A stretch of DNA of 64,000 bases, taken from the NCBI GenBank assembly GCA_963766505.1, contig CAVYAL010000010.1:124001-188000 (forward strand), read 5' to 3'. The DNA comes from DATIRA01 sp963766505 (GTDB lineage: Bacteria > Pseudomonadota > Gammaproteobacteria > Steroidobacterales > Steroidobacteraceae). Positions 22,755 through 32,534 of this stretch are shown piece by piece. The position numbers and the translations under genes are program-made. Position 1 is the first letter of the stretch; each line of letters opens with the position of its first letter. The notes under the pieces are model-generated. The model worked only from the letters and a program-made list of their open reading frames with translations, was not told the origin of the DNA and made no database searches.

Positions 22755-24176
22755 ATGTGCAGCGCAGTGGTTTCCATGACGGGTGCCGTGGGCACAGGGC
22801 ACGACCGGGAATCGATCCCGCGGACGCTCGAGCGCCTGCGGCATACCTTCGACAGCGGCAAGACCCGGCCGCTCAAGTGGCGACTCGAGCAGCTCGAGCA
22901 GCTCGAACGGATGCACCGTGAGCACGAGGACGAGCTCGCCGAAGCGCTGCGCGCGGACCTCGGCAAGTGCCGCTTCGAGGCGACGCTGAGCGAAACGGCC
23001 TTCGTCAGTGCCGAGGCGAAGCACGCACGCAAGCACCTGAGGAAATGGGCACGGCCGCATGCGGTTGCGACGCCGCTGATGGTCCAGCCGGGCTCGAGCC
23101 GCATCCAGCCCGAGCCCAAGGGCGTGGTGCTGATCATCGGTGCCTGGAACTATCCGTTGCAGCTCGTGACCTCGCCGCTGGTGGGTGCGCTCGCGGCCGG
23201 CAACGCGGCCATCGTGAAGCCGTCGGAAGTCTCGCCGCACACTTCGGCCGCGATCGCCAAGCTGCTGCCACGCTACCTGGACGCGGACGCGGTCGCGGTC
23301 GTCGAGGGTGGCATACCGGAGACGACCGAGCTGCTGGAACAGCGCTTCGACCACATCCTCTACACCGGTAACGAGAACGTCGCTCGCATCGTCATGTCGG
23401 CAGCGGCGAAGCACCTGACGCCGGTGACGCTGGAGCTCGGCGGCAAGAGTCCCTGCATCGTCGACAAGGATGCCGAGATCGAGGTGACGGCCGCGCGAAT
23501 CGCCTGGGGCAAGTTCATCAATGCGGGGCAGACCTGCGTCGCACCCGACTACGTGCTGGCCCACCGTCAGATCGCCTCGCAGCTCGCCGACGCGATCGGC
23601 CGGAAGATCCACGAGTTCTACGGTGAGGACGTTGCAAAGAGCCCGGACTACGCCCGGATCGTCAGCGAGCGCCACGTCAACAGGCTGGCCAAGCTGCTCG
23701 AGGGGCAGCAGGTGCACACCGGCGGGCACGTCGACGTCGCGGACCGCTACGTCGAGCCGACCGTGGTCCTCGATCCCGCGCCCGATTCGCCGCTGATGCA
23801 GGAGGAAATCTTTGGCCCGATCCTGCCGATCATCACGGTCGCCGAGATGCACGAGGCGATCCAGTTCGCCGCCTCGCGCCCGAAGCCGCTCGCGCTGTAC
23901 GTCTTCTCGAAGAGCAGCGCGGCGCAGGATGCGGTCATCGAGCGCGTCAGCGCCGGCAGCGTCTGCATCAACGACGCGGTGATCTTCATGGTTTCGCCGG
24001 AGCTGCCGTTCGGCGGGGTCGGCAACAGCGGCATGGGTCGCTACCAGGGCTACTTCGGCTTCGAGACCTTCAGCCACATGAAGGCCATCATGCACCGCAG
24101 CTTCCGGCTGGACGCGCCGCTGCGCTATCCGCCCTACACCGAGGGCAAGGAAAGGATCATGCGCATGCTGGGCTGA
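22755..24176 (+). CDS. NAD(P)+-dependent aldehyde dehydrogenase (class 3 / coniferyl-aldehyde type)
   Basis: 473 residues from the ATG at 22755, with gcggag upstream; an ATG at residue 8 is an alternative. ALDH motifs: PKGVVLIIGAWNYPLQL with Asn131, LELGGKSP with general base Glu227, and NAGQTCVAPDY with catalytic Cys261. The lack of an N-terminal extension and the GGVGNSGMGRYQGYFGFETFSHMK block place it with class 3 ALDHs, which oxidise medium-chain and aromatic aldehydes, including coniferyl-aldehyde dehydrogenases. Substrate not predictable. A strong hairpin follows the stop and serves the convergent gene 24219-24629 as well. Confidence 0.93.
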   Translation: MCSAVVSMTGAVGTGHDRESIPRTLERLRHTFDSGKTRPLKWRLEQLEQLERMHREHEDELAEALRADLGKCRFEATLSETAFVSAEAKHARKHLRKWARPHAVATPLMVQPGSSRIQPEPKGVVLIIGAWNYPLQLVTSPLVGALAAGNAAIVKPSEVSPHTSAAIAKLLPRYLDADAVAVVEGGIPETTELLEQRFDHILYTGNENVARIVMSAAAKHLTPVTLELGGKSPCIVDKDAEIEVTAARIAWGKFINAGQTCVAPDYVLAHRQIASQLADAIGRKIHEFYGEDVAKSPDYARIVSERHVNRLAKLLEGQQVHTGGHVDVADRYVEPTVVLDPAPDSPLMQEEIFGPILPIITVAEMHEAIQFAASRPKPLALYVFSKSSAAQDAVIERVSAGSVCINDAVIFMVSPELPFGGVGNSGMGRYQGYFGFETFSHMKAIMHRSFRLDAPLRYPPYTEGKERIMRMLG

Positions 24177-24177
24177 G

Positions 24178-24203
24178 CCGGACAGGCGGCCGGCCCTGTC
24201 CGG
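24178..24203. terminator. Bidirectional hairpin between convergent genes
   Basis: Perfect 9-bp inverted repeat, ccggacagg (24178-24186) and cctgtccgg (24195-24203), with the 8-nt loop cggccggc. It lies 2 bp after the aldehyde dehydrogenase stop and 16 bp before the stop of the opposite gene. No T-run follows on either strand, so if it terminates, it does so weakly or together with Rho. Confidence 0.5.
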
Positions 24204-24218
24204 GCCGGCCACTGATGC

Positions 24219-24629
24219 TCAGTCCACCCGGTCGACCGACGCCTGTCCGGAGATCCGCCGCCGGATGTGGGCCCAGGACATGCCGAACCCGAGCACCAGC
24301 CCGAGGATCGTCAGCACGATCCAGGCCATCGTCGAGCGGCGCGCGATTTCCAGCCAGCCCTGGCTCACCATCCACCAGACGATCGCGGCGAACAGCCCCA
24401 TCAGCAGCACGAGTCCGACCGTGCCCATAGCCTGCAGCGTCGAGCGGATGAAGAAGATCCACAGGCCCAGCAGCACGATGCCGGCGATCGCCTCCGCCGG
24501 CGTGACCGAGGGAAAGCCGTCCGCGAGCCAGTGGTAGTAGGAGACGCCCGAAGGATTGAAGGTCAGGAACACCAGCGCGACTGAGAAGGCCATGCGCCAC
24601 AGCAGGCCGCTGACTTTGAATTCGTCCAT
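24219..24629 (-). CDS. Four-helix membrane protein (probably DUF6524 family)
   Basis: 136 residues, four hydrophobic segments: about 12-24, 44-62 (AEAIAGIVLLGLWIFFI), 69-88 (VGLVLLMGLFAAIVWWMV) and 100-118 (STMAWIVLTILGLVLGFGMSW). The loop after the first helix holds NPSGVSYYHWL, a conserved-looking periplasmic stretch. Inner-membrane protein of unknown function; I associate it with the DUF6524 family from its layout, without certainty. It is divergent from the LexA-controlled helicase, whose operator lies 66 bp from this start codon; it could share that control region. Confidence 0.8.
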   Translation of the reverse strand: MDEFKVSGLLWRMAFSVALVFLTFNPSGVSYYHWLADGFPSVTPAEAIAGIVLLGLWIFFIRSTLQAMGTVGLVLLMGLFAAIVWWMVSQGWLEIARRSTMAWIVLTILGLVLGFGMSWAHIRRRISGQASVDRVD

Positions 24630-24694
24630 GCGATGCTCGACTCCCGGATATTAGGCTCGGTGCATCTTACAGGCCGCGGCGCGTCCGCCCACGC

Positions 24695-24714
24695 TACTGG
24701 ATATCCATACAGTC
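24695..24714 (+). promoter_or_regulatory. LexA operator (SOS box)
   Basis: TACTGGATATCCATACAGTC matches the E. coli LexA consensus TACTG-T-(AT)4-A-CAGTA at 16 of 20 positions and keeps the invariant CTG-N10-CAG core. It overlaps the -35 hexamer of the promoter proposed for the UvrD-like gene at 24737, the arrangement of classical SOS operators. Confidence 0.75.
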
Positions 24715-24726
24715 CTTGCCTATATT
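24698..24726 (+). promoter_or_regulatory. Putative SOS promoter of the UvrD-like gene
   Basis: -35 TGGATA (24698-24703, 4 of 6 consensus) with a 17-bp spacer to -10 TATATT (24721-24726). The LexA operator covers the -35. Transcription would begin near 24733, only a few bases before the ATG at 24737, so the mRNA would be nearly leaderless. Confidence 0.5.
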
Positions 24727-24736
24727 GACCCGATCG

Positions 24737-26824
24737 ATGAGCAACCCGACGGTCTTCGAGCGACTGAACGCTGCGCAGCTCGCCGCGGCGACCCACGGCG
24801 AGCCCGATCAGCATCGCGGCTTCGTCGCGGGCCCGTTGTTGATCATTGCCGGTGCGGGCACCGGCAAGACCGGCACGCTGGCACACCGCGTCGCTCACCT
24901 GCTGCTGCAGGGTGTCCCGCCGGAGCGGCTGCTGCTGCTGACCTTCACTCGCCGCGCCGCGATCGAGATGACCCGTCGCGCCCAGCGCGTGGTCGGCGAG
25001 GTGGCCGGGAGCCGCGCGGCGGCGACCGGTTCGATCGGCAACCTGCGCCTGCCGTGGTCCGGGACCTTCCATGCAGTCGGCAACCGGCTGATCCGCGAAT
25101 ATGCGGCTCGCCTCGGACTCGATCCCGCCTTCAGCATCCTCGATCGCGGCGACGCCGCCGACCTGATGGACGTGCTGCGGCAGAAAGCGGGCCTGTCGCG
25201 TACCGAGCGACGATTCCCTCGCAAGGACACCTGCCTCGGGATCTACTCGCACCGCGTGAATACCGCGCGATCACTGCGGCATACGCTCGAGATCGCCTAC
25301 CCCTGGTGCCTGGAGTGGGAGGAGCCGCTTGGCGGACTGTTCCGCAGCTATGTCGAGGCCAAGCTGGAGCAGCAACTGCTCGACTACGACGACCTGCTGC
25401 TGTACTGGCACGCGATGATGCAGGAACCGGGCCTGGCCGCGGAGCTGGGATCGCGCTTCGACCACGTGCTGGTGGACGAGTACCAGGACACGAATGCACT
25501 GCAGGCCGAGATCCTGCATCGCCTGAAGCCGGACGGCGGGGGCGTCACCGTGGTCGGGGACGACGCACAGTCGATCTACTCGTTCCGCGCTGCTACCGTC
25601 GAGAACATCCTCGGATTCCCGGCGCAGTTCGAGCCGCCAGCGCAGGTCGTGGCGCTCGAGCAGAACTATCGCTCCACGCAGTCAGTGCTGGATGCGGCGA
25701 ATACGCTGATGGCCGGGGCGCGCCGGCAGCACCGCAAGGAGCTCAGGAGCGAGCGGGGCGCCGGTGCGCTCCCCCGGTTCGTGACGGTCCTCGATGACCA
25801 GGGCCAGGCAGGTTACGTGGTGGAGCGCGTGCTCGAGGCCCGCGAGCAGGGCGTCGAGCTGCGGCGCCAGGCCGTGTTGTTCCGCAATTCGGATCACAGC
25901 GACGTTCTCGAGCTGGAACTGATGCGACGCAACATCCCTTACGTGAAATATGGCGGGCTCAAGTTCCTGGAATCGGCGCACGTCAAGGACCTGCTCGCGG
26001 TGCTGCGCTGGGCCGACAACCCGCGCAACCGGATCGCCGCCTTCCGCGTGCTGCAACTGCTGCCCGGCATCGGTCCGGTGCTCGCCGAGCGCGGCTGCGA
26101 GGCCTTCGAGGCGGCTGGCTACCGCTGGAGCGCGCTGGCTGGTCACCGCCCGCCCGCCGCGGCGCGCGGGCCATGGCCCGATTTCGTCCAGATGATGGCG
26201 GATGTCGGCGCTCCGGACGCCCCCTGGGAAGGCCAGATCGCGCGGATTCGCAGGTGGTATGACCCGCTGCTCGAGGATCTCTACCCGCAGGCCGGGCCGC
26301 GCCGGGGCGACCTCGACCAGCTGGAGCGGCTCGCGGTGCAGTTCGCGACCCGCGAGCGATTCGTCAGCGAGCTCACGCTGGATCCGCCGCAGGCCAGCGG
26401 TGACCTTGCTGGCGATCCGCTGCTGGACGAGGACTACCTGGTGCTCTCGACAGTGCACTCGGCCAAAGGGCAGGAGTGGGAGTGCGTCTACGTGCTGAAC
26501 GTGACCGACGGCAGTTTCCCGTCGGAGTTCTCGACGGGGCGGCCCGAGCTGATCGACGAGGAACGGCGCCTTCTCTACGTCGCGTTGACGCGCGCGCGCA
26601 GCGAGCTGCATCTGCTCGCGCCGCTGCGGTTCTATGTCGTCCAGCAGGCGGCTACCGGCGACCGTTACGTGCATGGGGCCAGGAGCCGCTTCCTGACCGA
26701 CGAGGTGCTCGCCCGGTTTGAGTCGGTGACCTGGCCTGCGGAACCTGACAATCGCAGCGATGTGCCGGCTTCAAAGGGCAGCGCCCGCGTGGACGTTGCT
26801 GCTCGCCTGCGCGGCATGTGGTGA
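24737..26824 (+). CDS. UvrD/Rep-type superfamily 1 DNA helicase
   Basis: 695 residues from the ATG at 24737. SF1A helicase motifs in order: motif I AGAGTGKTG (Lys44), motif Ia LLTFTRRAAIEM, motif II VDEYQDTNALQ, motif III VVGDDAQSIYSFRAA, motif IV LEQNYRS, motif V VLSTVHSAKGQEWECVYV and motif VI RRLLYVALTRARSEL. It is an ATP-dependent 3'-5' helicase type, used in repair or replication restart. The length (695) is close to UvrD/Rep, but the opening (AAATHGEPDQHRG, then AGPLLIIAGAG) and the insertion near residue 100 differ from housekeeping UvrD, so I read it as a paralog. A LexA operator sits in its promoter, which suggests SOS induction. The gene ends 37 bp before the terminator of the opposite RRM gene. 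Confidence 0.93.
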   Translation: MSNPTVFERLNAAQLAAATHGEPDQHRGFVAGPLLIIAGAGTGKTGTLAHRVAHLLLQGVPPERLLLLTFTRRAAIEMTRRAQRVVGEVAGSRAAATGSIGNLRLPWSGTFHAVGNRLIREYAARLGLDPAFSILDRGDAADLMDVLRQKAGLSRTERRFPRKDTCLGIYSHRVNTARSLRHTLEIAYPWCLEWEEPLGGLFRSYVEAKLEQQLLDYDDLLLYWHAMMQEPGLAAELGSRFDHVLVDEYQDTNALQAEILHRLKPDGGGVTVVGDDAQSIYSFRAATVENILGFPAQFEPPAQVVALEQNYRSTQSVLDAANTLMAGARRQHRKELRSERGAGALPRFVTVLDDQGQAGYVVERVLEAREQGVELRRQAVLFRNSDHSDVLELELMRRNIPYVKYGGLKFLESAHVKDLLAVLRWADNPRNRIAAFRVLQLLPGIGPVLAERGCEAFEAAGYRWSALAGHRPPAAARGPWPDFVQMMADVGAPDAPWEGQIARIRRWYDPLLEDLYPQAGPRRGDLDQLERLAVQFATRERFVSELTLDPPQASGDLAGDPLLDEDYLVLSTVHSAKGQEWECVYVLNVTDGSFPSEFSTGRPELIDEERRLLYVALTRARSELHLLAPLRFYVVQQAATGDRYVHGARSRFLTDEVLARFESVTWPAEPDNRSDVPASKGSARVDVAARLRGMW

Positions 26825-26861
26825 CCACGGCCGGGCCCCGGGCCATGACGTACAAACAAAG

Positions 26862-26887
26862 AAGGCCCGGGAAGTGTCCCGGGCCTT
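26862..26887 (-). terminator. Rho-independent terminator of the RRM gene 26937-27278
   Basis: 11-bp stem aaggcccggga / tcccgggcctt with a 4-nt loop, 26862-26872 and 26877-26887. Read on the minus strand the stem is followed by a T-rich stretch (ttctttgtttgta), the tail expected of an intrinsic terminator. It is about 50 bp after the stop of the minus-strand RRM gene and also faces the end of the helicase gene. Confidence 0.85.
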
Positions 26888-26936
26888 CCTGCGTCAAGCA
26901 ATCAACGGCCGGCCGGTGACCCGGCCGGACAGCGGA

Positions 26937-27278
26937 TTACCAGCGGCGCTGTCCGCCGCCGCCGCCGCCGCCGTAGCCGCCGCCACCCGGACGACCACCG
27001 CCGCCCGGCCGGCCGCCGCCACCGCCCGGCGAACGCGGGCGATCCTGCGCCTCGTTGACGCGCAGCGGACGACCGCCGAGGTTGAAGCCGTTGAGCGCCT
27101 CCATGGCCCGCTGTGCATCGGCGTCCGGCATCTGGACGAAACCGAAGCCGCGCGGACGGCCCGTGTCACGGTCGGTCGGCAGCGCCACGGATTCCACCGT
27201 GCCGTGCTGTGCAAACAGGTCGCGAATCTCGCTCTCCGTCGCGCTGAAAGGCAGATTGCCCACATAGATCTTGGTCAT
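26937..27278 (-). CDS. RRM RNA-binding protein with Gly-rich tail (copy 1)
   Basis: 113 residues from the ATG at 27278 with a gaagga ribosome site. One RNA-recognition motif, residues 2-80: RNP2 IYVGNLPF and RNP1 RGFGFVQM. The C-terminal 30 residues are almost only glycine with Arg and Pro (GGGGGRPGGGG-type). These are the marks of the bacterial cold-shock Rbp proteins, which bind single-stranded RNA and are linked to cold or stress response. A close paralog lies 315 bp upstream on the same strand. A strong terminator follows. Confidence 0.93.
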   Translation of the reverse strand: MTKIYVGNLPFSATESEIRDLFAQHGTVESVALPTDRDTGRPRGFGFVQMPDADAQRAMEALNGFNLGGRPLRVNEAQDRPRSPGGGGGRPGGGGRPGGGGYGGGGGGGQRRW

Positions 27279-27593
27279 TCGAACATCCTTCGAGGGTTAC
27301 ACACATCCGGCCAGAGGCCCATCGAGGACATGGCTCGGTTCAAGAAAAGCACAACAGGAGATTTCGCAGCCGAGGTCGTCAAAGAGGCGTTCACCTGCAG
27401 CAGGCCAACGCTCGAGCAGTCGATCCTGTCACCTGATCGCAGACGATTCGGCTTGGCAAAACGAGACGCCGCGAGGCGCCCTGCAAGGCACGGAAGGGCA
27501 ACGATCCGCCACATAGTTTATCCGAAGCCCTTCACAGGATCGCGGCAGATTGCATGGTTGAGCGACTCGCGGACCCGGTGCCCGGCCTGCGAC
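27279..27593. other. Gap of about 315 bp between the two RRM genes (possible long leader)
   Basis: No coding frame with a start signal is convincing. A 79-codon frame at 27275-27514 exists on the minus strand but overlaps the downstream start and shows no homology I recognise. RRM-type cold-induced genes often have long structured leaders, so this may be a 5' leader of the 26937 gene. I see no canonical promoter hexamers I would trust. Confidence 0.5.
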
Positions 27594-27881
27594 CTACCAC
27601 TGACCGCCGCCGCCGGGGCCGCCACGCGGCCGCCGGGGCGCAGGTTCGCGGGCCTCGTTCACGCGCAGCGCCCGGCCGTTCAATTCATGGCCGTTCAGTT
27701 GCGCTATCGCCGCCTGTGCGTCCGCGGCCGGCATGTCGACGAAGCCGAAGCCCCGGGACCGTCCGGTTTCCCGGTCGCTGACGACCTTCACTGATTCGAC
27801 CGAGCCATGCTGCTCGAAGAGGCTGCGCAGTTCGGCCTCGTCGGTGCTGAAGGGCAGGTTACCTACGTAGAGGGTGGTCAT
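27594..27881 (-). CDS. RRM RNA-binding protein with short Gly/Arg tail (copy 2)
   Basis: 95 residues. RNP2 LYVGNLPF and RNP1 RGFGFVDM in a single RNA-recognition motif, then a tail RRPRGGPGGGG that is shorter and more basic than in copy 1. The two copies share the pattern TxxYVGNLPFS, LFxQHGxVESV, DRxTGRxRGFGFV and GRxLRVNEA, so they arose by duplication. Single-stranded RNA binding, stress or cold-linked, is inferred from the family. The 5' region back to 28115 is 233 bp and contains a hairpin (27991-28007) of unknown role. Confidence 0.93.
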   Translation of the reverse strand: MTTLYVGNLPFSTDEAELRSLFEQHGSVESVKVVSDRETGRSRGFGFVDMPAADAQAAIAQLNGHELNGRALRVNEAREPAPRRPRGGPGGGGQW

Positions 27882-28114
27882 CGGAGGAATGGGTGACGGC
27901 GAGGGATAAAGGCGGGTGATTGCCCGGAGCGGGGAATGCGTGATGCTCTAGATCTGGCCGTCTGCCGTTACCATGTCTTTGCCGAACGCACAAGCCGAAC
28001 GGGCTTGGCCCCAAATCTACTCAGCTCACGCGCCGGCCGCAACAACAATCGCTGACGCAGTGCAGCAAGGCCCGACTGCTGCTGCGCCGCAAGAAACCAT
28101 GTGCCTCGAGCCCC

Positions 28115-28300
28115 TCAGCCGGACGAGCGATGCAACCAGTGTTCGATCGTGCGCAGGTTTGTCCAGACGCCTTCGCGATCGTTCCAGTAGCGCAGCCAGT
28201 CGAGCTGCGCCGACTCGCCGTAGCGGTCGCGGGCCAGCGCTGCCAGCCGCTCGGCGAATGGCAGCAACGGCGGACGCGGGTCGATGGTTTCCTCGAGCAT
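28115..28300 (-). CDS. Small hypothetical protein
   Basis: 61 residues from the ATG at 28300. It reads LPFAERLAALARDRYGESAQLDWLRYWNDREGVWTNLRTIEHWL: an amphipathic helical protein rich in Trp, Leu and Arg. No recognised family. It lies between the TMEM165-like gene and the RRM gene on the same strand. The residue composition looks like a real small protein, but the support is modest; the start at 28300 is preferred over an upstream in-frame start. Confidence 0.45.
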   Translation of the reverse strand: MLEETIDPRPPLLPFAERLAALARDRYGESAQLDWLRYWNDREGVWTNLRTIEHWLHRSSG

Positions 28301-28391
28301 GCCGTCTTTCCCAGGTCGGTACGGAGCTCGATTGCACGCGAGCGGGGTTACCACCCGGTGAACGACGGGTTAAGTTCCAGTGACAGCGCGA

Positions 28392-28673
28392 TCAGCCGCG
28401 CAGCGCTCCCCAGAGCGTCCACAGGCCGATCGCGATGAAGCCGATGCCGGCGACGATTGCCAGGTGGCGCGTATTGACGTGCTGCGAAAGCAGGTTCCCG
28501 GCCAGCACTCCGAGGGCCGTGGAAGTCACCAGCGCGGCAGAAGCCGCGATGAACACCCACAGTGCGGCGTTCTGCCGGTTGGAGGCGAACAGGACCGTTG
28601 CGAGCTGGGTCTTGTCTCCGAGCTCGGCTAGGAACACGGTCCCGAAGATTGCGATCAGTGTCTTTAGGTCCAA
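28392..28673 (-). CDS. Half-size TMEM165/GDT1 (UPF0016) cation transporter
   Basis: 93 residues from a TTG at 28673 with a gggagag site 5 bp upstream; a TTG 18 bp further out is possible. The family signature E-x-G-D-K-T/S is present: FLAELGDKTQL at about residue 16. Three hydrophobic helices follow. Full-length members have two such repeats; this carries one and must dimerise, as reported for single-repeat bacterial forms. The family exports Mn2+ (or Ca2+). It follows speA on the same strand by about 100 bp, with a GC-rich hairpin (28741-28756) between. No yybP-ykoY manganese riboswitch could be fitted to that interval. Confidence 0.88.
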   Translation of the reverse strand: MDLKTLIAIFGTVFLAELGDKTQLATVLFASNRQNAALWVFIAASAALVTSTALGVLAGNLLSQHVNTRHLAIVAGIGFIAIGLWTLWGALRG

Positions 28674-28774
28674 GCGAACTCTCCCGATCAAGGTCCCGGC
28701 ACCCCTGGCGCGGGCAGTGCGAGGATGGCCGGATGCGCCCCGGCGCCTGGGCGCCGATTCCGTCGCGATACCCC

Positions 28775-30727
<1,953 letters not shown>

Positions 30728-30815
30728 TGGACGCTGGCCCCGGTCCCGGCAGGAAAGCGAGGCGCGAAAGATAGCAGAAGCGTCCCGCAGCGGCAGGCTC
30801 GCCGGTGCCGCGGGC

Positions 30816-31682
30816 TCAGGGCTCCTCCCCGGTCGCGACCGGCCGCGCCGGATCACTCGACCACTGGCTCCACGAGCCCGGGTAGAGTCTTGCGCCGCGC
30901 AGTCCTGCGTGCTCCATCGCCAGCAGCAGGTGGCAGGCCGAGACGCCGGAGCCGCACATGACGACCGTGCGCTCAGCAGCGATCCCGGCGAGGCCGGCGA
31001 CCAGCAGCGCGCGCAGTTCAGGTGTCGGCAGCAGACGGCCGTCCGGGCCGAGGCTGCGCCCGTATGGCTGATTGCGCGCCCCCGGCACGTGGCCCGCGAC
31101 GCGGTCGATGGGCTCCGTTTCGCCCCGGTAGCGCTCGGGCCCGCGCGCATCGAGCAGCCGTGAATCCGGATCGGTCGCGATTGCCGCGACGCTCTGGACG
31201 GACGCGGCCATCCCGGCACGCAGTCTCGCGCGAAAATTGCCGGGGGCCGGGCACGGTACCTCGTCGGCCAACGGCAACCCGAGCTGCCGCCAGCGCCCGA
31301 GCCCGCCGTTCAGCACCGCAACGCTGTCGTGCCCGAGCCACCGCAGCATCCACCAGAGGCGGGCGGCGTACATGCCGCCGCCGTCGTCATAAGCGACGAC
31401 CTCCGAGTCCTGGTCCACGCCCCAGGCGCGCAACCAGGCGGCGAACGAATCGGGGTCCGGCAGCGGATGGCGCCCACTCGAAGGCGTCGGCGGCGCGGAG
31501 AGATCCCGGTTGAGGTCTGCATACATGGCGCCGGGCAGGTGCGCCTCGCGGTAGCTCTCGGAGCCGTAGCGCGGTCGCGCGAGGTCGAACCTGCAATCGA
31601 ATACGCGCACGCGCGGCGAACCGAGCCGCGGCGCGAGCGCCTCGGCCTCGATCAGCGTGCCTTGCTCGATGAGTCCCGTCAT
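30816..31682 (-). CDS. Thiosulfate/3-mercaptopyruvate sulfurtransferase (rhodanese pair)
   Basis: 288 residues with two rhodanese domains, about 12-125 and 160-278. The active-site loop CGSGVSAC is at Cys243. The 6-residue loop C-G-S-G-V-T/S is the mark of 3-mercaptopyruvate sulfurtransferase rather than thiosulfate rhodanese (CRKGVT). The first domain has DDGGGMYAARLWWML, without a loop cysteine, as usual. Cytosolic sulfur transfer to cyanide, thiols or thioredoxin. Divergent from the GST gene at 31767 with 84 bp between. Confidence 0.92.
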   Translation of the reverse strand: MTGLIEQGTLIEAEALAPRLGSPRVRVFDCRFDLARPRYGSESYREAHLPGAMYADLNRDLSAPPTPSSGRHPLPDPDSFAAWLRAWGVDQDSEVVAYDDGGGMYAARLWWMLRWLGHDSVAVLNGGLGRWRQLGLPLADEVPCPAPGNFRARLRAGMAASVQSVAAIATDPDSRLLDARGPERYRGETEPIDRVAGHVPGARNQPYGRSLGPDGRLLPTPELRALLVAGLAGIAAERTVVMCGSGVSACHLLLAMEHAGLRGARLYPGSWSQWSSDPARPVATGEEP

Positions 31683-31766
31683 TCCCGAAGTATCGCCCGC
31701 AATGACCAGTCATTAGAATCCCCTTTCGGCCGTGCGTGCAGACGCCCGGCAACCGGAGGACTCTCG

Positions 31767-32444
31767 ATGGCGCTCGAACTGTACTGGGGCAGCGGCAGTC
31801 CATACGCCTGGCGCGTGCTGCTGGCGCTGGAATACAAGCGGCTGCCCTACGTATCGCACCTGCTGCAGTTCTCCAAGCAGGAGCACAAGTCGCCGCAGAT
31901 GCTGCGCATGAATCCCCGCGGCAGAGTGCCTGTGCTCAGGGACGGCGAGTTCGTCGTGTTCGAGTCGCTCGCCTGCCTGTATTACCTGGACCGCAAGTAC
32001 CCGGAGCCGCCGCTCTTCGGCCGCAGTCCCGAGGACGGTGCCACGATCATGCGCGTGATAAGCGAATACCAGGCCTACGTGGAAAGCCACCTGATGCGAG
32101 TCGTCTCGGCCGTGTTCTTCGAGAAAGTGGACCAGCAGGTCGACGAGTTCACGAAGGCGATGCACCTGCTCGCCGGAGAGGCGAGAACCATCGAGGGCCG
32201 GCTCGGCGACTCCGACTGGCTGGTCGGGGAGCAGGTCTCGGCCGCCGACATGGTGATGTTCCCCGGGATCATGCTGCTGCTGCGCGCGATGGAGAAGCGG
32301 GAAGCCGGGGAACTGCGCTCGCGCTTCCTGCCGATGGAAGCGACCTATCCCGGCATTGCACGCTGGATCCGCCGGATGGAGTCGCTGCCGGGATACGATC
32401 GCACCTACCCGCCGCACTGGCGGGAGGGCGCGCCGCGTGGCTGA
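31767..32444 (+). CDS. Glutathione S-transferase-like protein
   Basis: 225 residues from the ATG at 31767 with the strong site ggagga 6 bp upstream. The thioredoxin-fold N-terminal domain starts LELYWGSGSPYAWRVLLALEYKRLPYVSH, with Ser at the place of a catalytic serine/cysteine (SGSPYAWR), and NPRGRVPVLRDGEFVVFESLACLYYL is the G-site ESxxC/I block. The C-terminal domain is all-helical (LVGEQVSAADMVMFPGIMLLLRAMEKR). Cytosolic; conjugation substrate unknown. It precedes the homospermidine synthase gene on the same strand, with 90 bp between. Confidence 0.9.
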   Translation: MALELYWGSGSPYAWRVLLALEYKRLPYVSHLLQFSKQEHKSPQMLRMNPRGRVPVLRDGEFVVFESLACLYYLDRKYPEPPLFGRSPEDGATIMRVISEYQAYVESHLMRVVSAVFFEKVDQQVDEFTKAMHLLAGEARTIEGRLGDSDWLVGEQVSAADMVMFPGIMLLLRAMEKREAGELRSRFLPMEATYPGIARWIRRMESLPGYDRTYPPHWREGAPRG

Positions 32445-32464
32445 GTGCGCGGCAGATCGCGCAA

Positions 32465-32492
32465 GTGACTGCAACGCGTTTCGCGGTACACT
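32465..32492 (+). promoter_or_regulatory. Putative promoter of homospermidine synthase
   Basis: -35 GTGACT (32465-32470, TGAC matches four bases of TTGACA), 16-bp spacer, -10 TACACT (32487-32492). Transcription would start near 32499, leaving a leader of about 36 nt before the ATG at 32535. It lies in the intergenic space after the GST gene. Pattern evidence only. Confidence 0.4.
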
Positions 32493-32534
32493 CGAATCGA
32501 TTTTCCTGAAAGCTGGTTTCGTGGTTCCCGAAAA

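Noticed and set aside
22626..24212. Extension of the Nudix gene through the aldehyde dehydrogenase region
   Set aside because: A Nudix start at 22625 with a good fold match exists; upstream residues are antisense of the aldehyde dehydrogenase.
27275..27514. 79-codon minus-strand frame between the two RRM genes
   Set aside because: Overlaps the downstream start, no ribosome site, no homology pattern.
28674..28774. yybP-ykoY manganese riboswitch before the GDT1 gene
   Set aside because: The conserved GGGGAGUAG-type core and its pairing partner could not be found; only a GC-rich hairpin is present.
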